Positions 24,488 through 34,216 of a DNA stretch of 64,000 bases are shown here, one piece after another. Under the pieces are notes generated by a model. That model saw only the letters and a list, made by a program, of their open reading frames with translations. It ran no database searches and had not been told where the DNA came from. The stretch comes from Tepidibacter hydrothermalis (GTDB taxonomy: Bacteria > Bacillota > Clostridia > Peptostreptococcales > Peptostreptococcaceae), in contig NZ_CP120733.1 in NCBI RefSeq assembly GCF_029542625.1, positions 3,782,001 to 3,846,000 on the forward strand, read 5' to 3'. Made by a program: the position numbers and the translations under genes. Positions within the stretch are counted from its first letter, which is position 1, and each line of letters opens with the position of its first letter.

Positions 24488-26074
24488 CTATTTGGGTATT
24501 TTTATTTCATACAAAACCGTCATTTTGCTGCTCTTTCCTGATACAAATTCAATTGTACCATTATGTGATTTAATTATTTTATCAACTATCGCCATTCCTA
24601 ATCCCGAACCACTTGCAGTTGTCCTAGAATCATTCCCAACAACAAAAGGATCAAAGATCATTTTTTGCAATTCTTTAGAAATTCCAGGTCCGTTGTCTCC
24701 TATCATAATACTGATTTCTTTGTTAGATTCTTTCAACCTAAAATAAATTGTTGTGCCTTTAGGTGAATATTTAGTAGTGTTCGAAATAATATTATCAAGC
24801 ACACGCTTCATCTGAAAACAATCATATTTTAAATATATCTCCCTTTCTGCGATTTCTATATCTAGTTTATAACCCAATAATTCTAGTTCATCGAATTTGT
24901 CTATAAAGTATGCTCTAATAAATTCGCTTATATTCCCAGATACATCATCTAACTTGAAATCAGGTCTATCAAGCTTACTATATTCGCTAAAAGCACTGAT
25001 CAATTCCGACATTGAGTGAGACTTATTATATATACACTCTAAGTATTTCATACTATCCGTTTCGTCAATTTTTTTATCTATGAGCGCCTTTGCAAATCCC
25101 TGAATCACCGTTATCGGTGTCTTTAAGTCATGAGAAATATCCGCAATTATCTTTTTCTTTTCTTCTTCAATTTCAAATTGCTTTTTCTCTGCTTCGTTCA
25201 ATTTTATGGCCATTGCATTAAATTCTTTACATACACGTTCAAATTCATGAGGTCCTTTATAAGTTATCAGTTTTTCTCTTTTTCCATGAGAAAACTCATC
25301 AATTGCTTCACTTAACAAAAGCAGAGGTACCTTCACTTTTTTATCTAGATTAATGAGATATACAAGGGCAGCTGCGATAAAGAAAACGATAAATGCAAAT
25401 AAGCTATAAGCTAAGGTACCCTCAAGTGAAGTTGATATAACATTCAATGGACTATACTCTCTGAAGAATACAACAGAATACGAGTCTCCTTCATTATCAA
25501 TAAAAGATAATTTAGAAACTTCATAACTATCATTGTACACACCACTTAGTAAGTCAAACTCATCTTGTGTGAATTCTTGTATCATATCAGGTATATCTGA
25601 AAAATTCAGTTTCAAATTTTCATCTACAACAACAACTGTCTGATATGTTTTTTTTAGTTTCTCATAATATTCAAAAGTAAGCTGAGTATACCTCTTTGAA
25701 TCAAATTCTCGATACTCTTCTTTTGTAATAATTGGTCGATTGTTTTCATTTGGAATCAACGCCAACTCTTCAAATGTAAATTCTATTGGCTCATGTTTTG
25801 GATCTATATAAATAACTTCATTCTTTTCATTTAGTATTTCAAAAAAACCTTTACTCCCAAGTTTTTTATCACTTTTTAGTTTCGAATATTCTCCGTTCAA
25901 AATGGAACTTGGTACATATTCATACGTTGATTCTAGATATTTTCTCATGCTGATATCTACAGTTTCTTCTCTAATTAATAAAATAATAAAAATCAGTACT
26001 AAAACAACGACAACAAATCTCAAAAAATCCCTAACAAGTATATTAAAATAACTTTTTTTATTAGTTGCTTTCAA
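24488..26074 (-). CDS. Sensor histidine kinase
   Basis: The 528-residue kinase has TM1 near 12-30, a large extracellular sensor of about 190 residues, TM2 near 220-240, HAMP, then ADISHDLKTPITVIQGF with the phosphorylated His, and N and G boxes (ISNTTKYSP, GDNGPGIS, GSGLGMA). It overlaps the upstream response regulator by 14 bases and starts at TTG 26074. The extracellular part has many acidic residues and no recognised domain. The signal is unknown. A terminator ends this two-gene unit. Confidence 0.92.
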   Translation of the reverse strand: MKATNKKSYFNILVRDFLRFVVVVLVLIFIILLIREETVDISMRKYLESTYEYVPSSILNGEYSKLKSDKKLGSKGFFEILNEKNEVIYIDPKHEPIEFTFEELALIPNENNRPIITKEEYREFDSKRYTQLTFEYYEKLKKTYQTVVVVDENLKLNFSDIPDMIQEFTQDEFDLLSGVYNDSYEVSKLSFIDNEGDSYSVVFFREYSPLNVISTSLEGTLAYSLFAFIVFFIAAALVYLINLDKKVKVPLLLLSEAIDEFSHGKREKLITYKGPHEFERVCKEFNAMAIKLNEAEKKQFEIEEEKKKIIADISHDLKTPITVIQGFAKALIDKKIDETDSMKYLECIYNKSHSMSELISAFSEYSKLDRPDFKLDDVSGNISEFIRAYFIDKFDELELLGYKLDIEIAEREIYLKYDCFQMKRVLDNIISNTTKYSPKGTTIYFRLKESNKEISIMIGDNGPGISKELQKMIFDPFVVGNDSRTTASGSGLGMAIVDKIIKSHNGTIEFVSGKSSKMTVLYEIKIPK

Positions 26075-26756
26075 TTTTATACCCCAACCCTTTTACTGTT
26101 TTGATATACTTATTCCCATTATCATCTACTCCAATTTTCTCGCGCAGATGTGAAATATGGACTGTAATGGTATGTGCATAAGGTTCAAAATATTCTCCAG
26201 AAAGATGTTCAGCTATCTGTATTTTTGAAAATATCCTATTTGGATTTTTCATCAACAAACTCATTATTTTATACTCAGTAGCGGTTAGCGTAATTTCTAA
26301 ATCATCTTTAAACAATCTACACGTATCATTTTCTAATGTTAGATTTTTTATCTTAAAGACATTATTCGTTTTATTTTTTAATTCATTGAAGCTTTTATTT
26401 CTTCGCACATTAGCATTTACCCGTGCTACAACCTCTAGTGGGTCGAAAGGTTTTGTTATGTAGTCATCAGCACCAATATTTAAGCCTAAAATTTTATCAC
26501 TGATTTCTGATTTAGCTGAAATTATAAGTATTGGTATATTGCTATCCTTTCTTATCTCTCTAGTTAATTTAAAGCCATCTATTTCAGGCATCATAATATC
26601 AAATATAGCTAAATCAAACTGCTCATTTTGAATAGCATTCAATCCATCTAATCCATTATCTACAATTGTTACTTCGTACCCCTCACTTGATAGATACAAT
26701 TCAATAATCTGAGATATATCCTTATCATCTTCCGCTATTAAAATTTTCTCTTTCAT
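26061..26756 (-). CDS. OmpR/PhoB-family response regulator
   Basis: The 231-residue regulator has receiver acidic residues EDD near 9-11, phospho-acceptor Asp53 (IFDIMMPEIDG), Lys near 103 (ITKPFDPLEV) and a C-terminal winged helix ending TITVHISHLREKIG and TVKGLGYKIE. It is partnered with the histidine kinase that overlaps its end. It is closest in style to the VanR/YycF-like group with membrane-stress targets, but no operator was recognised. The 214-base gap upstream holds no other gene. Confidence 0.93.
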   Translation of the reverse strand: MKEKILIAEDDKDISQIIELYLSSEGYEVTIVDNGLDGLNAIQNEQFDLAIFDIMMPEIDGFKLTREIRKDSNIPILIISAKSEISDKILGLNIGADDYITKPFDPLEVVARVNANVRRNKSFNELKNKTNNVFKIKNLTLENDTCRLFKDDLEITLTATEYKIMSLLMKNPNRIFSKIQIAEHLSGEYFEPYAHTITVHISHLREKIGVDDNGNKYIKTVKGLGYKIESN

Positions 26757-26970
26757 ATTCTGTCCTTTCTAACACATTGGATTTAATATAATCTTTGTAT
26801 TTAAAAACACACTATTTAATACAAACTAAAACAAATGTAATTTCTAGTAGTAAACATATATAAAATAGAGTAAGTCTAGATGATAGTATAACACTCTGTT
26901 TTAAATTGTATTCATCAAAAATTCCCTTTACTTGTGATATTTTGAGGCATAAGGTTGCCTATTTTTAATT

Positions 26971-27876
26971 CTATAATGACAGTCCAGACTTAAATATTAT
27001 CACTGCATTTCCATAAACTTTAACTTCTACAGGTTCTTTATCTTCTACTCTAACCTCAACCTCAATAATTCCTGGTCGCTTCATAGCTTCACCTTGTTTA
27101 GCCTTAAATTTGAATAAACAATTATTGTGCTTAACCAAATTATGATGAACAAGATATGCCCCCAAAGGACCATTTGCATTACCAGTCACAGGGTCTTCAT
27201 TTATACCTATGGCCGGTGCAAACATTCTTCCATGTATTAAAATATCACTATCCTCAGAATCAATTGTAAAAACATAATATCCATTACACTTAATAATTGT
27301 ACTCAATTTAGAAAGTGCCTCATAATTTGGTTTTATTTTATTTAAAGTTTTAATGCTTTTTATGCCAATCATAACTTTAGAGTGACCTGTTGAAACAATC
27401 TGTACCTCATAGTTTTCTAGCAAGTCATCACTACTTATATTAAGTGCTGATATAAGATCTTTTTTATTTACTCCATCAATGATACTACCAAACTCAATTT
27501 TCCCCTGTGTCATAACTATTTTATAATCATCATTTTTCTTTATTATATCAACAGGTAATATTCCAGCACCTGTCTTATGATAAACTGTTGAAGTATCTAG
27601 TTTGTTTTCAATAGCACGAGCATAATGAGCTGCAATAGTAGCATGTCCACAAATTGGAACTTCATTTGTTGGAGTAAAAAAACGTATATGTGCATCATAC
27701 TCATTACTTTTTGAAGAAAAAATAAAAGCTGTCTCAGAATTATTAAGTTCTCTGGCTATCTTCTGCATATCATCCGACGTTAATCCATCAGCATTTGTTA
27801 TTACTCCAGCTGGATTTCCCGTAAATTTTTCCTTTGTAAATGAGTCAATTTGATATAAATTATATTTTCTTTTCAT
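26971..27876 (-). CDS. PhzF-family isomerase-like protein
   Basis: The 301-residue protein shows the PhzF/YddE fold signatures. The N-terminal FTGNPAGVI is followed by NNSETAFIF with the catalytic Glu near 47, RFFTPTNEVPICGHATIAA, and the C-terminal DPVTGNANGPLGAYL. PhzF proteins isomerise dihydro-hydroxyanthranilate in phenazine synthesis; most homologues, probably including this one, act on unknown metabolites. There are no phenazine genes nearby. AGGAGG precedes the ATG. It is a single gene, with about 210 bases of AT-rich sequence on each side. Confidence 0.9.
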   Translation of the reverse strand: MKRKYNLYQIDSFTKEKFTGNPAGVITNADGLTSDDMQKIARELNNSETAFIFSSKSNEYDAHIRFFTPTNEVPICGHATIAAHYARAIENKLDTSTVYHKTGAGILPVDIIKKNDDYKIVMTQGKIEFGSIIDGVNKKDLISALNISSDDLLENYEVQIVSTGHSKVMIGIKSIKTLNKIKPNYEALSKLSTIIKCNGYYVFTIDSEDSDILIHGRMFAPAIGINEDPVTGNANGPLGAYLVHHNLVKHNNCLFKFKAKQGEAMKRPGIIEVEVRVEDKEPVEVKVYGNAVIIFKSGLSL

Positions 27877-28089
27877 TGTTTTTCCTCCTAAATTTAGAAA
27901 TTATAATCCATTTCCTTGTTTTGTGGCAATTAATATCTCTATATTATTATATAATAATATTTTTGTTAAAATTGAAATAGTAATATGCAATTTTTACTCA
28001 TATACTTACTATTTGAAAATATATACAAAGGTGTAGATAACTAATTGAATTCTTAATTCATGACTAAACTTAAGAAAATCATTATAACG

Positions 28090-28641
28090 TTACTTTGAAA
28101 GAGAAAGTCCTATATTATAGCACTTCTCTAGATACTCAGTGTGCTCAGACATTGAATCACTTGCAACAAATATTTCAACATCATCAAAACCAAAAAACTT
28201 AAATCTATCTTCTAATGATTTAATATATTCTTTATAGACAGTTTTATCATGATTTCCATATGGTACAACCAATACACATTTTTTACCTTTTTTCATAGTG
28301 GTAGTGAAATCGAAATTAGCATCCATATTCATATATGAGTAAAATCTGTCAACAACAGTTTTTAGTTGAGAACTCATTTCATGAAAATAGATAGGAACCC
28401 CAACTACTATTACATCTGATTCATCAACAGCATTGTAGATTTTAACCATTTCATCATTAATAACACATCTCTTCTCTTTCTTACAAATCATACAAGCTTG
28501 GCAACCCATTATTTTCATTTTGTTGGGTTGAAAATTAACTACTTCCCCTCCTTTTTCCCTTGCTCCTTCAGCGATTTTTTTGAGCAATTTCGCACAACAT
28601 CCATCTTTTCTTGGACTACCATTGATAGTTAAAATTTTCAT
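28090..28641 (-). CDS. Flavodoxin-like NAD(P)H-dependent FMN reductase
   Basis: The 183-residue protein starts MKILTINGSPRKDGCCAKLL, the FMN-phosphate loop of the NADPH-dependent FMN reductase/iron-sulphur flavoprotein family. Next comes a cysteine cluster, GCQACMICKKEKRCVI (Cys near 48, 51, 54 and 60), resembling ligands of a 4Fe-4S centre. VVGVPIYFHEMSSQLKTVVDR is the second FMN contact. It reduces quinones, nitro compounds or related acceptors. It lies 83 bases downstream of an AraC/GyrI regulator and is its likely target. Confidence 0.9.
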   Translation of the reverse strand: MKILTINGSPRKDGCCAKLLKKIAEGAREKGGEVVNFQPNKMKIMGCQACMICKKEKRCVINDEMVKIYNAVDESDVIVVGVPIYFHEMSSQLKTVVDRFYSYMNMDANFDFTTTMKKGKKCVLVVPYGNHDKTVYKEYIKSLEDRFKFFGFDDVEIFVASDSMSEHTEYLEKCYNIGLSLSK

Positions 28642-28724
28642 AAATAAATCTTCCTTTCATCCTAATAAGTTTTTTCAAGATTGCATTTTCAATCTTTATT
28701 AAAATGATATTGGAAAATCATACT

Positions 28725-29585
28725 TTATACTTCTGAATTCGTGCTCTTCTTATATGGAATGTAGATATCAAAAATATAATGATCATTGTCTTTATCAGTT
28801 AGCTCCATTATGCTAAATATTTTTCTATCATCCAGATCAAAATAAAGCTTAGATCTAGGAATCCAAATCCCCATCAAACCTTGAAATGTTCCAAATATCT
28901 CTTTGTTTGGTCCATCAAAATGGTAGATAAGATATGAACCACCTTTTATGATTTTTGTATTGTATAGGCTATTCATTGGCTTGTTCGTTGTAATACATAA
29001 GTCAGTTATGCATCTATCTGGCGAAGTAACAACAGGATCATCGTAAGAGATTTCGATTCTAATGCTAGACTCTCCATAACACTCTCCATACTTGTCGAAA
29101 AATCTTTCCCAATAATTATGCAGATTTCTGTAATCACCTATGAAACGTCGATAGATTACTTTTATGTCCTCTATTGATGTCTTCTTCATCTGCTTATCGA
29201 AGTGATCAAAGTTTTTGCCGGTTAGGTTGGTATAATGCCCTTGTCTCTTTTTAATGACACTTTCAGTGAAATACTGTTTATACTCTCTAGGAGAACTACT
29301 ATAGTGTTTTCTAAAAGCTGCGCTGTAGTTTGATGAGCTATACCCATATTGTGCACTTACTTCAGTAATAGATTTATCACTATCTGTGATAATTTTCATC
29401 GCACTTCCCTCTAGTTTAAGCCGCTTTATAAAAGCATACACACTCTCTCCAACTTCCTGTTTGAAGATCCTATTGAAGTAGTACTTTGAGAAGTGGCAGT
29501 GTTTAGCGATATCCTCTACAGTAAGGTCTTCTTCCAAATGTTCTTTTATGAAATTTATAGCATCAATAATTATATTTTGATACAT
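28725..29585 (-). CDS. AraC-family regulator with GyrI-like effector domain
   Basis: The 286-residue protein begins with the double helix-turn-helix of AraC activators (LTVEDIAKHCHFSKYYFNRIFKQEVGESVYAFIKRLRLE-type segment, residues about 20-55, and YSSSNYSAAFRKHYSSSPREYK). It is followed by a GyrI/BmrR-type ligand-binding domain from about 125 on. This is the Rob/MtaN-like logic: a small hydrophobic drug binds the C-terminal domain and activates nearby genes. The flavin reductase directly downstream is the likely target. The ribosome site is weak (GGGTGA). The ligand is unknown. Confidence 0.9.
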   Translation of the reverse strand: MYQNIIIDAINFIKEHLEEDLTVEDIAKHCHFSKYYFNRIFKQEVGESVYAFIKRLKLEGSAMKIITDSDKSITEVSAQYGYSSSNYSAAFRKHYSSSPREYKQYFTESVIKKRQGHYTNLTGKNFDHFDKQMKKTSIEDIKVIYRRFIGDYRNLHNYWERFFDKYGECYGESSIRIEISYDDPVVTSPDRCITDLCITTNKPMNSLYNTKIIKGGSYLIYHFDGPNKEIFGTFQGLMGIWIPRSKLYFDLDDRKIFSIMELTDKDNDHYIFDIYIPYKKSTNSEV

Positions 29586-29712
29586 AATTTATCACCCTTT
29601 TTCTAGTCTTCTTATAAGGATAATATCTGGATTTTTAACTTCACTCTCATATATTAGATAGAAACAAATATACTAGATTAATTCATTAGATTATAATCCA
29701 AACCTAAAAAAC

Positions 29713-30192
29713 TTACTTATGGTATGGTTCACCCTTAATTATTCTAAAGCTTCTATACACTTGTTCTAGAAGTATCAGTCTCATAAGCTGGTGCGGGAAT
29801 GTCATTTTTGAGAATGAAAGCTTAAAATCAGCTCTCTTTAACACTTCATCAGAAAGGCCTAGCGATCCACCTATTATAAATGTTACATTGCTCTTTCCCA
29901 TTATACTAAGATTGTTTAGCTTATCAGCTAATTCTTCTGAAGATAAGTTCTTTCCATCAATAGCAAGCGCTATAGCATAAGTAGTATCCTTTACATGAGA
30001 TAATATTTTTTTTCCTTCTTTATCTTTTATCATAATCATTTCTTTTTCGCTTAAATTCTCAGGAGCCTTCTCATCATTAAGCTCAACTATTTCTAACTTA
30101 CAATACTTAGATAACCTTTTAGTAAATTCATCTATTCCAAGTTTTAAATATTTTTCTTTGATTTTTCCTACAGTAACTAATTTTATATTCAT
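29713..30192 (-). CDS. rlmH: 23S rRNA (pseudouridine1915-N3)-methyltransferase RlmH
   Basis: The 159-residue protein is exactly the usual RlmH length. It starts [17 protein letters not shown], has the SPOUT knot [18 protein letters not shown] and ends [12 protein letters not shown]. It methylates pseudouridine 1915 in helix 69 of 23S rRNA. I chose ATG 30192, preceded by AAAGGA; an upstream ATG at 30213 would add seven residues not found in the family. Its nearness to htrA and walJ is the conserved Firmicute arrangement near the replication origin. Confidence 0.97.
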   Translation of the reverse strand: MNIKLVTVGKIKEKYLKLGIDEFTKRLSKYCKLEIVELNDEKAPENLSEKEMIMIKDKEGKKILSHVKDTTYAIALAIDGKNLSSEELADKLNNLSIMGKSNVTFIIGGSLGLSDEVLKRADFKLSFSKMTFPHQLMRLILLEQVYRSFRIIKGEPYHK

Positions 30193-30271
30193 ATTTATGT
30201 CCTTTCCATTCAAATAAAATATATCTATATAAATGTTAGATATTACTTTTATATAGATATATTTACTCCTT

Positions 30272-30814
30272 CTACATCTTATATTTCATCATTACATATC
30301 CTTTAAGCTGTTTTAATTTTACTTTGTTGTATCCTCTTTTTATCGATTGTAATAGATAGTCTCCAGCCTCTTCTTCATTATCATGTATAAGCTTTATTAT
30401 TGCTAAATTATAATAAGGTATGCAAAACATATCATCTAGCTCTATCGCTTTATTAAAGTGTTTAGTAGCTTTTTTATATGACTTAGATTCTAAATAGCAT
30501 ATTCCTATATTGTTATAACACTGTGCTTGTAGATTGTGAGTGTATATTCCTATATTGAACATTTTAAGGTTGTTAAGCCATGGCTTATCCTCCAACTCCT
30601 TTAAAAAAAATTCAAACTTACCAGCAGCACTCTTAAACTGTTTCTTATAGAGCATCTTCTTTCCTTCATAAAAACTTTTCCAATATACTCTCTCAACCAA
30701 TAGCCACATTATAACTGGTATTGCTATTATATAGTACATATCCTTAATAGCTAAGAAAACTCCTATACATATAAGCGTTAGATATATAAGCCTATTTATT
30801 ACAACTCGTTTCAC
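30272..30814 (-). CDS. Membrane-anchored TPR-repeat protein
   Basis: The 180-residue protein has two hydrophobic segments near the N-terminus (about 8-40) and tetratricopeptide repeats in the C-terminal half, for example [26 protein letters not shown] (about 105-130) and [22 protein letters not shown]. It probably acts as a membrane-tethered scaffold. The start is GTG 30814, supported by GAGGAGGGG. It lies between rlmH and a diguanylate cyclase with its own ribosome site and a 75-base gap to the former. The function is unknown. Confidence 0.82.
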   Translation of the reverse strand: MKRVVINRLIYLTLICIGVFLAIKDMYYIIAIPVIMWLLVERVYWKSFYEGKKMLYKKQFKSAAGKFEFFLKELEDKPWLNNLKMFNIGIYTHNLQAQCYNNIGICYLESKSYKKATKHFNKAIELDDMFCIPYYNLAIIKLIHDNEEEAGDYLLQSIKRGYNKVKLKQLKGYVMMKYKM

Positions 30815-30888
30815 AAATACCCCTCCTCAGTTAAATCTATTACTATACTATCGTAAAAATTGATTTTATTCAAAATGCGATCAGCGAT

Positions 30889-32823
30889 TTATATTTCTAT
30901 TCTAGCACGCCCTTTGTTCTTAGCTTTATATAAAAGAATATCCGCCTTATTTAACACATCACCTAAACAAACTTCTCCATATAAATTCAATTCAACCTCC
31001 GTAGCACCACCACTAAACGTTATTGGAAATCCAAATCTTTCTTTACTCATATCATAGAATTCATTACAAATATTTGTCAACACAGATTGTGCATCTTCAA
31101 TAGTTATATCCCTAAGTAAAACTATAAATTCTTCTCCACCTAATCTATAGATTTGATCACGTTTACGTAATTTATTAGTAAAACACTCACCTACTAACTT
31201 TAAGACTTCATCTCCTATAGCATGACCATATTCATCATTTACTTTTTTAAAATAATCTAAATCAATCATAGCTATAACAGTAGAATCTTTGGCAGTATTA
31301 TTTTCTATTATATATTTGAAATCATCTATTAATTTTCTTCTATTTGGTAATTTTGTTAGTTCATCATATAAAGCCATATGTTCTAATTCATTTGATTTTA
31401 AAAACTTACTTGTAATGTCTGAAATAAAGTAAATATAACTATCAATACCATGATAAATTATACTTTTTTTATTCCACTCAATGTAATACGTTCTACCATT
31501 ATCGTTTTTAATCGAATACACATCTTCACTGATTTCATTAAAATATACCTGTCCTTCTTTATCAATATAATCACTTAAGTTTTCACCAATAATTTTATTT
31601 ATAATTGGATTTTGAAAGATTACATTTCCTTGATTTGAAACTATTAAAATTCCCTCAGATGACAACTGAAATAACTTTTCAAATACAATTTCTTCTTGAT
31701 GTATATATTGAGATTGAAGAATTAAACTTTTACGCACAAAGTATAATATAACCAACCCTATGAAAAACATTAAAATTAATGTAAAAATCAATTCCTTATA
31801 ATATTCAGACTTAAAATCATTAATATGAATATTTAATTCTTGATTCAAATCATCAACATGGAATCCCATTGCTATATACGCTTCCCACATATCCAATCTT
31901 TTTACAAAAGAAATTTTTTCACTTTTTTCTTTAGAATTTCTTTTATAATAGTCGTAATTAACATATCCTTCACTATCATTTTCTATAGCTTCCATAAATA
32001 ATTTATGAATAGATTTGCCATTAGTGTCATAAATCTTTTTAGTACTCTTCCCTATTAATCTATTGTCGCCAAAAACATGAGCAATTCCATCATATCCAAC
32101 AATAAAAATATAGTCTTCACTATCTTGATAGTAACTTTGTATTCTAGAAAAAGTTGCTTCTTTTAATACTTTTTCAATATCTACATCATAACTACCAGTA
32201 CCTATTATTATATCAAACTCAGGAATATACAAACAATATGAGGTCTTTCTAAGAGGTTCACCATCTTTTTCTTTTGGAGAATAGTATGTAACATAAATAC
32301 CCTCTTGTTTATTTATCACTTTTAGCATTTCTCTTATATAATAACTTCCCTCTTGATCTTTACTATCGATAATATTTTTACCTTCTCTTCTATCGTCTGT
32401 GCTGGAGCGAAGAAGTATACCTTCTGTACTTAATGCAAAGTATAAATATTCTTTATCAGCTTTAGCTATCCTTTCAAATTCCTTTAAAAATTCAATTTTT
32501 CTCTCTTCCATATTATTTATTTTTGCTGTATCTGAACTCAGTAACATATGAGCTATCATTTCAATTTTACCTTTTATAATCTTGTTTTGCTCTTTATGAA
32601 GCATACTTAGATCATATTCAATCTCATCAATTCTGTTTAACACTTCATTACGTACAATATCTCTCATTTCATTTCTAACAAAATGATCAAACCGCTTTAC
32701 AGATTTATTAGTATGATTTATATCAGATAAAAGCATATATACCGCCAGCAAAAAAAATCCTAGAACTATGGCAATAATCATAAAAAATCTATTTTTATTA
32801 ATTTTTTTCTGTGTTAGCTTCAT
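30889..32823 (-). CDS. Diguanylate cyclase with extracellular Cache sensor and PAS domain
   Basis: The 644-residue protein has TM1 near 14-34, an extracellular Cache region to about 340, TM2 near 343-363, a PAS domain near 380-480, and a GGDEF domain with the active motif GGEEF (YRLGGEEFIVLLRD). An RKRD inhibitory site lies five residues upstream, so the enzyme should make cyclic di-GMP from two GTP and be product-inhibited. The membrane sensor probably binds a small organic ligand. Its place beside rlmH and the wal cluster is not the usual one and looks like an insertion; family A repeat copy 2 lies just upstream. Confidence 0.94.
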   Translation of the reverse strand: MKLTQKKINKNRFFMIIAIVLGFFLLAVYMLLSDINHTNKSVKRFDHFVRNEMRDIVRNEVLNRIDEIEYDLSMLHKEQNKIIKGKIEMIAHMLLSSDTAKINNMEERKIEFLKEFERIAKADKEYLYFALSTEGILLRSSTDDRREGKNIIDSKDQEGSYYIREMLKVINKQEGIYVTYYSPKEKDGEPLRKTSYCLYIPEFDIIIGTGSYDVDIEKVLKEATFSRIQSYYQDSEDYIFIVGYDGIAHVFGDNRLIGKSTKKIYDTNGKSIHKLFMEAIENDSEGYVNYDYYKRNSKEKSEKISFVKRLDMWEAYIAMGFHVDDLNQELNIHINDFKSEYYKELIFTLILMFFIGLVILYFVRKSLILQSQYIHQEEIVFEKLFQLSSEGILIVSNQGNVIFQNPIINKIIGENLSDYIDKEGQVYFNEISEDVYSIKNDNGRTYYIEWNKKSIIYHGIDSYIYFISDITSKFLKSNELEHMALYDELTKLPNRRKLIDDFKYIIENNTAKDSTVIAMIDLDYFKKVNDEYGHAIGDEVLKLVGECFTNKLRKRDQIYRLGGEEFIVLLRDITIEDAQSVLTNICNEFYDMSKERFGFPITFSGGATEVELNLYGEVCLGDVLNKADILLYKAKNKGRARIEI

Positions 32824-32994
32824 ACCTTCACCTCCATATGCTATTCATACCATAATATAATTATATCATTTAGTATTTTCCCATACTCTATTACATCTTT
32901 ACTAATCTCATAGTCTTTTGTTATACATTTCATCTTTAATTATACTAAAACTTCTATAGCAATGTTAAACCAAAAATACCCATATATCCAGTAA

Positions 32995-33054
32995 CCCTCA
33001 CCACTCTGTTGCTTAAAAATAGTTGCAAGTGCAGATTTTCAATCAATGTTATAC
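32995..33054 (-). repeat. Dispersed repeat family A, copy 2 (partial)
   Basis: ACTCTGTTGCTTAAAAATAG and TTGCAAGTG, then ATCAATGTTATAC, match copy 1 almost exactly. The end with the hairpin and T-run is missing or very diverged. It lies in the 295-base gap between htrA and the diguanylate cyclase. Confidence 0.7.
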
Positions 33055-33081
33055 TTATATCATATAGTTTACTTGGATATG

Positions 33082-33113
33082 AAAAAATGCTTGGATATAA
33101 ATATCCAAGCATT
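33082..33113 (-). terminator. Terminator after htrA
   Basis: AATGCTTGGATAT pairs perfectly with ATATCCAAGCATT (33086-33113) and six T follow on the minus strand. Confidence 0.93.
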
Positions 33114-33118
33114 ATCTA

Positions 33119-34204
33119 TTAAAAAGTTATTTTTAATACTTTTTCTTTTCCACCTCTATTAACCTTAACCTCAACAATATCACCAGGTCTATGCTTGTAA
33201 AGCTCTCTAGTTAAATTGCCCATTGTCTTTATATCATTATCTTCTATTTTAACTATTACGTCTCCTGCTTCCATTCCTGCTTTTGCTGCTGGTGAATCTG
33301 CCATTATTTGATACACATATATACCCTTATCCACAGCTAACTCTTCACCCATTCTATCTTCAAAATACTTAGCATCTACAGCTTTTATCCCAAGAGTAAC
33401 TCTTTTAAATTCTCCTTTTTCTATAAACTGATCTACTATAGGTTTTGCAATATTTATAGGAATAGAAAAACCTAATCCCTCTCCAGTTTTAATTTTAGCT
33501 GTATTTATACCAACAACCTGTCCTTTAGAATTTAAAAGTGGTCCTCCACTATTACCAGGATTTATAGATGCATCAGTTTGAATCATATCTTCTACAGACT
33601 CATACTCATTTACCTTAATACTTCTATGTAATCCACTTATAACCCCTTGAGTTAAACTTCTTTCAAACTCTAGTCCAAGAGGATTTCCTATAGCTATCGC
33701 TATATCTCCAACTTCTACATGATCACTATCTCCAAGCTCTGCTACTGGAAGTCCTTTTTTATCAACCTTTATTATTGCTAAATCTAAAGTTGAATCATTC
33801 CAAAGAACGTCTGCCTTTTCATTACTTCCATCATAAAAAAGTACATTAACTTCCCTTGCATTTCCATCTCCTATAACATGAGAATTCGTAAGCACATATC
33901 CTCTTTCATCTACAATAACACCCGTTCCTACTCCACTTGACTGTCTAGTCATTCCAAAAAAACGGTCTTTTTCAACAGTTACTGTAGTTATACCTACAAC
34001 AGATGGCATAGCTTTTTTAGCTACTGCTTTATATATACTTTCCTCTTCATTTGGATTTACTACTATTTGAGTATTATTATTCTTTTGTGATCCATTTCCA
34101 GTTTGAATATCCTCAAATATAAAGTTTGGAGCTATATATAAAGTAAGTAAACTTCCTATAATAGCACCTATTAAACCTGTTATAAAATATCCTCCTCGTT
34201 TCAC
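33119..34204 (-). CDS. htrA: HtrA/DegP-like membrane-anchored serine protease
   Basis: The 361-residue protease has an N-terminal membrane anchor (FITGLIGAIIGSLLTLYI) and a trypsin-like domain with catalytic His in LTNSHVI, Asp in STLDLAIIKV and Ser in INPGNSGGPLLN. A single PDZ domain (SPAAKAGMEAGDVIVKIED) ends the protein. It degrades misfolded exported proteins. The start is GTG 34204 with AAGGAG 8 bases upstream; an earlier in-frame GTG at 34213 lies inside that ribosome site. It is coupled to walJ (12-base gap), the conserved order in Firmicutes, and ends at a terminator. Confidence 0.96.
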   Translation of the reverse strand: MKRGGYFITGLIGAIIGSLLTLYIAPNFIFEDIQTGNGSQKNNNTQIVVNPNEEESIYKAVAKKAMPSVVGITTVTVEKDRFFGMTRQSSGVGTGVIVDERGYVLTNSHVIGDGNAREVNVLFYDGSNEKADVLWNDSTLDLAIIKVDKKGLPVAELGDSDHVEVGDIAIAIGNPLGLEFERSLTQGVISGLHRSIKVNEYESVEDMIQTDASINPGNSGGPLLNSKGQVVGINTAKIKTGEGLGFSIPINIAKPIVDQFIEKGEFKRVTLGIKAVDAKYFEDRMGEELAVDKGIYVYQIMADSPAAKAGMEAGDVIVKIEDNDIKTMGNLTRELYKHRPGDIVEVKVNRGGKEKVLKITF

Positions 34205-34216
34205 ATAAATCACTCC

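Noticed and set aside
26941..26966. Small hairpin GGCA/TGCC as terminator after the PhzF gene
   Set aside because: On the minus strand the stem is only 4 bp and no T-run follows; it is too weak to report as a feature.
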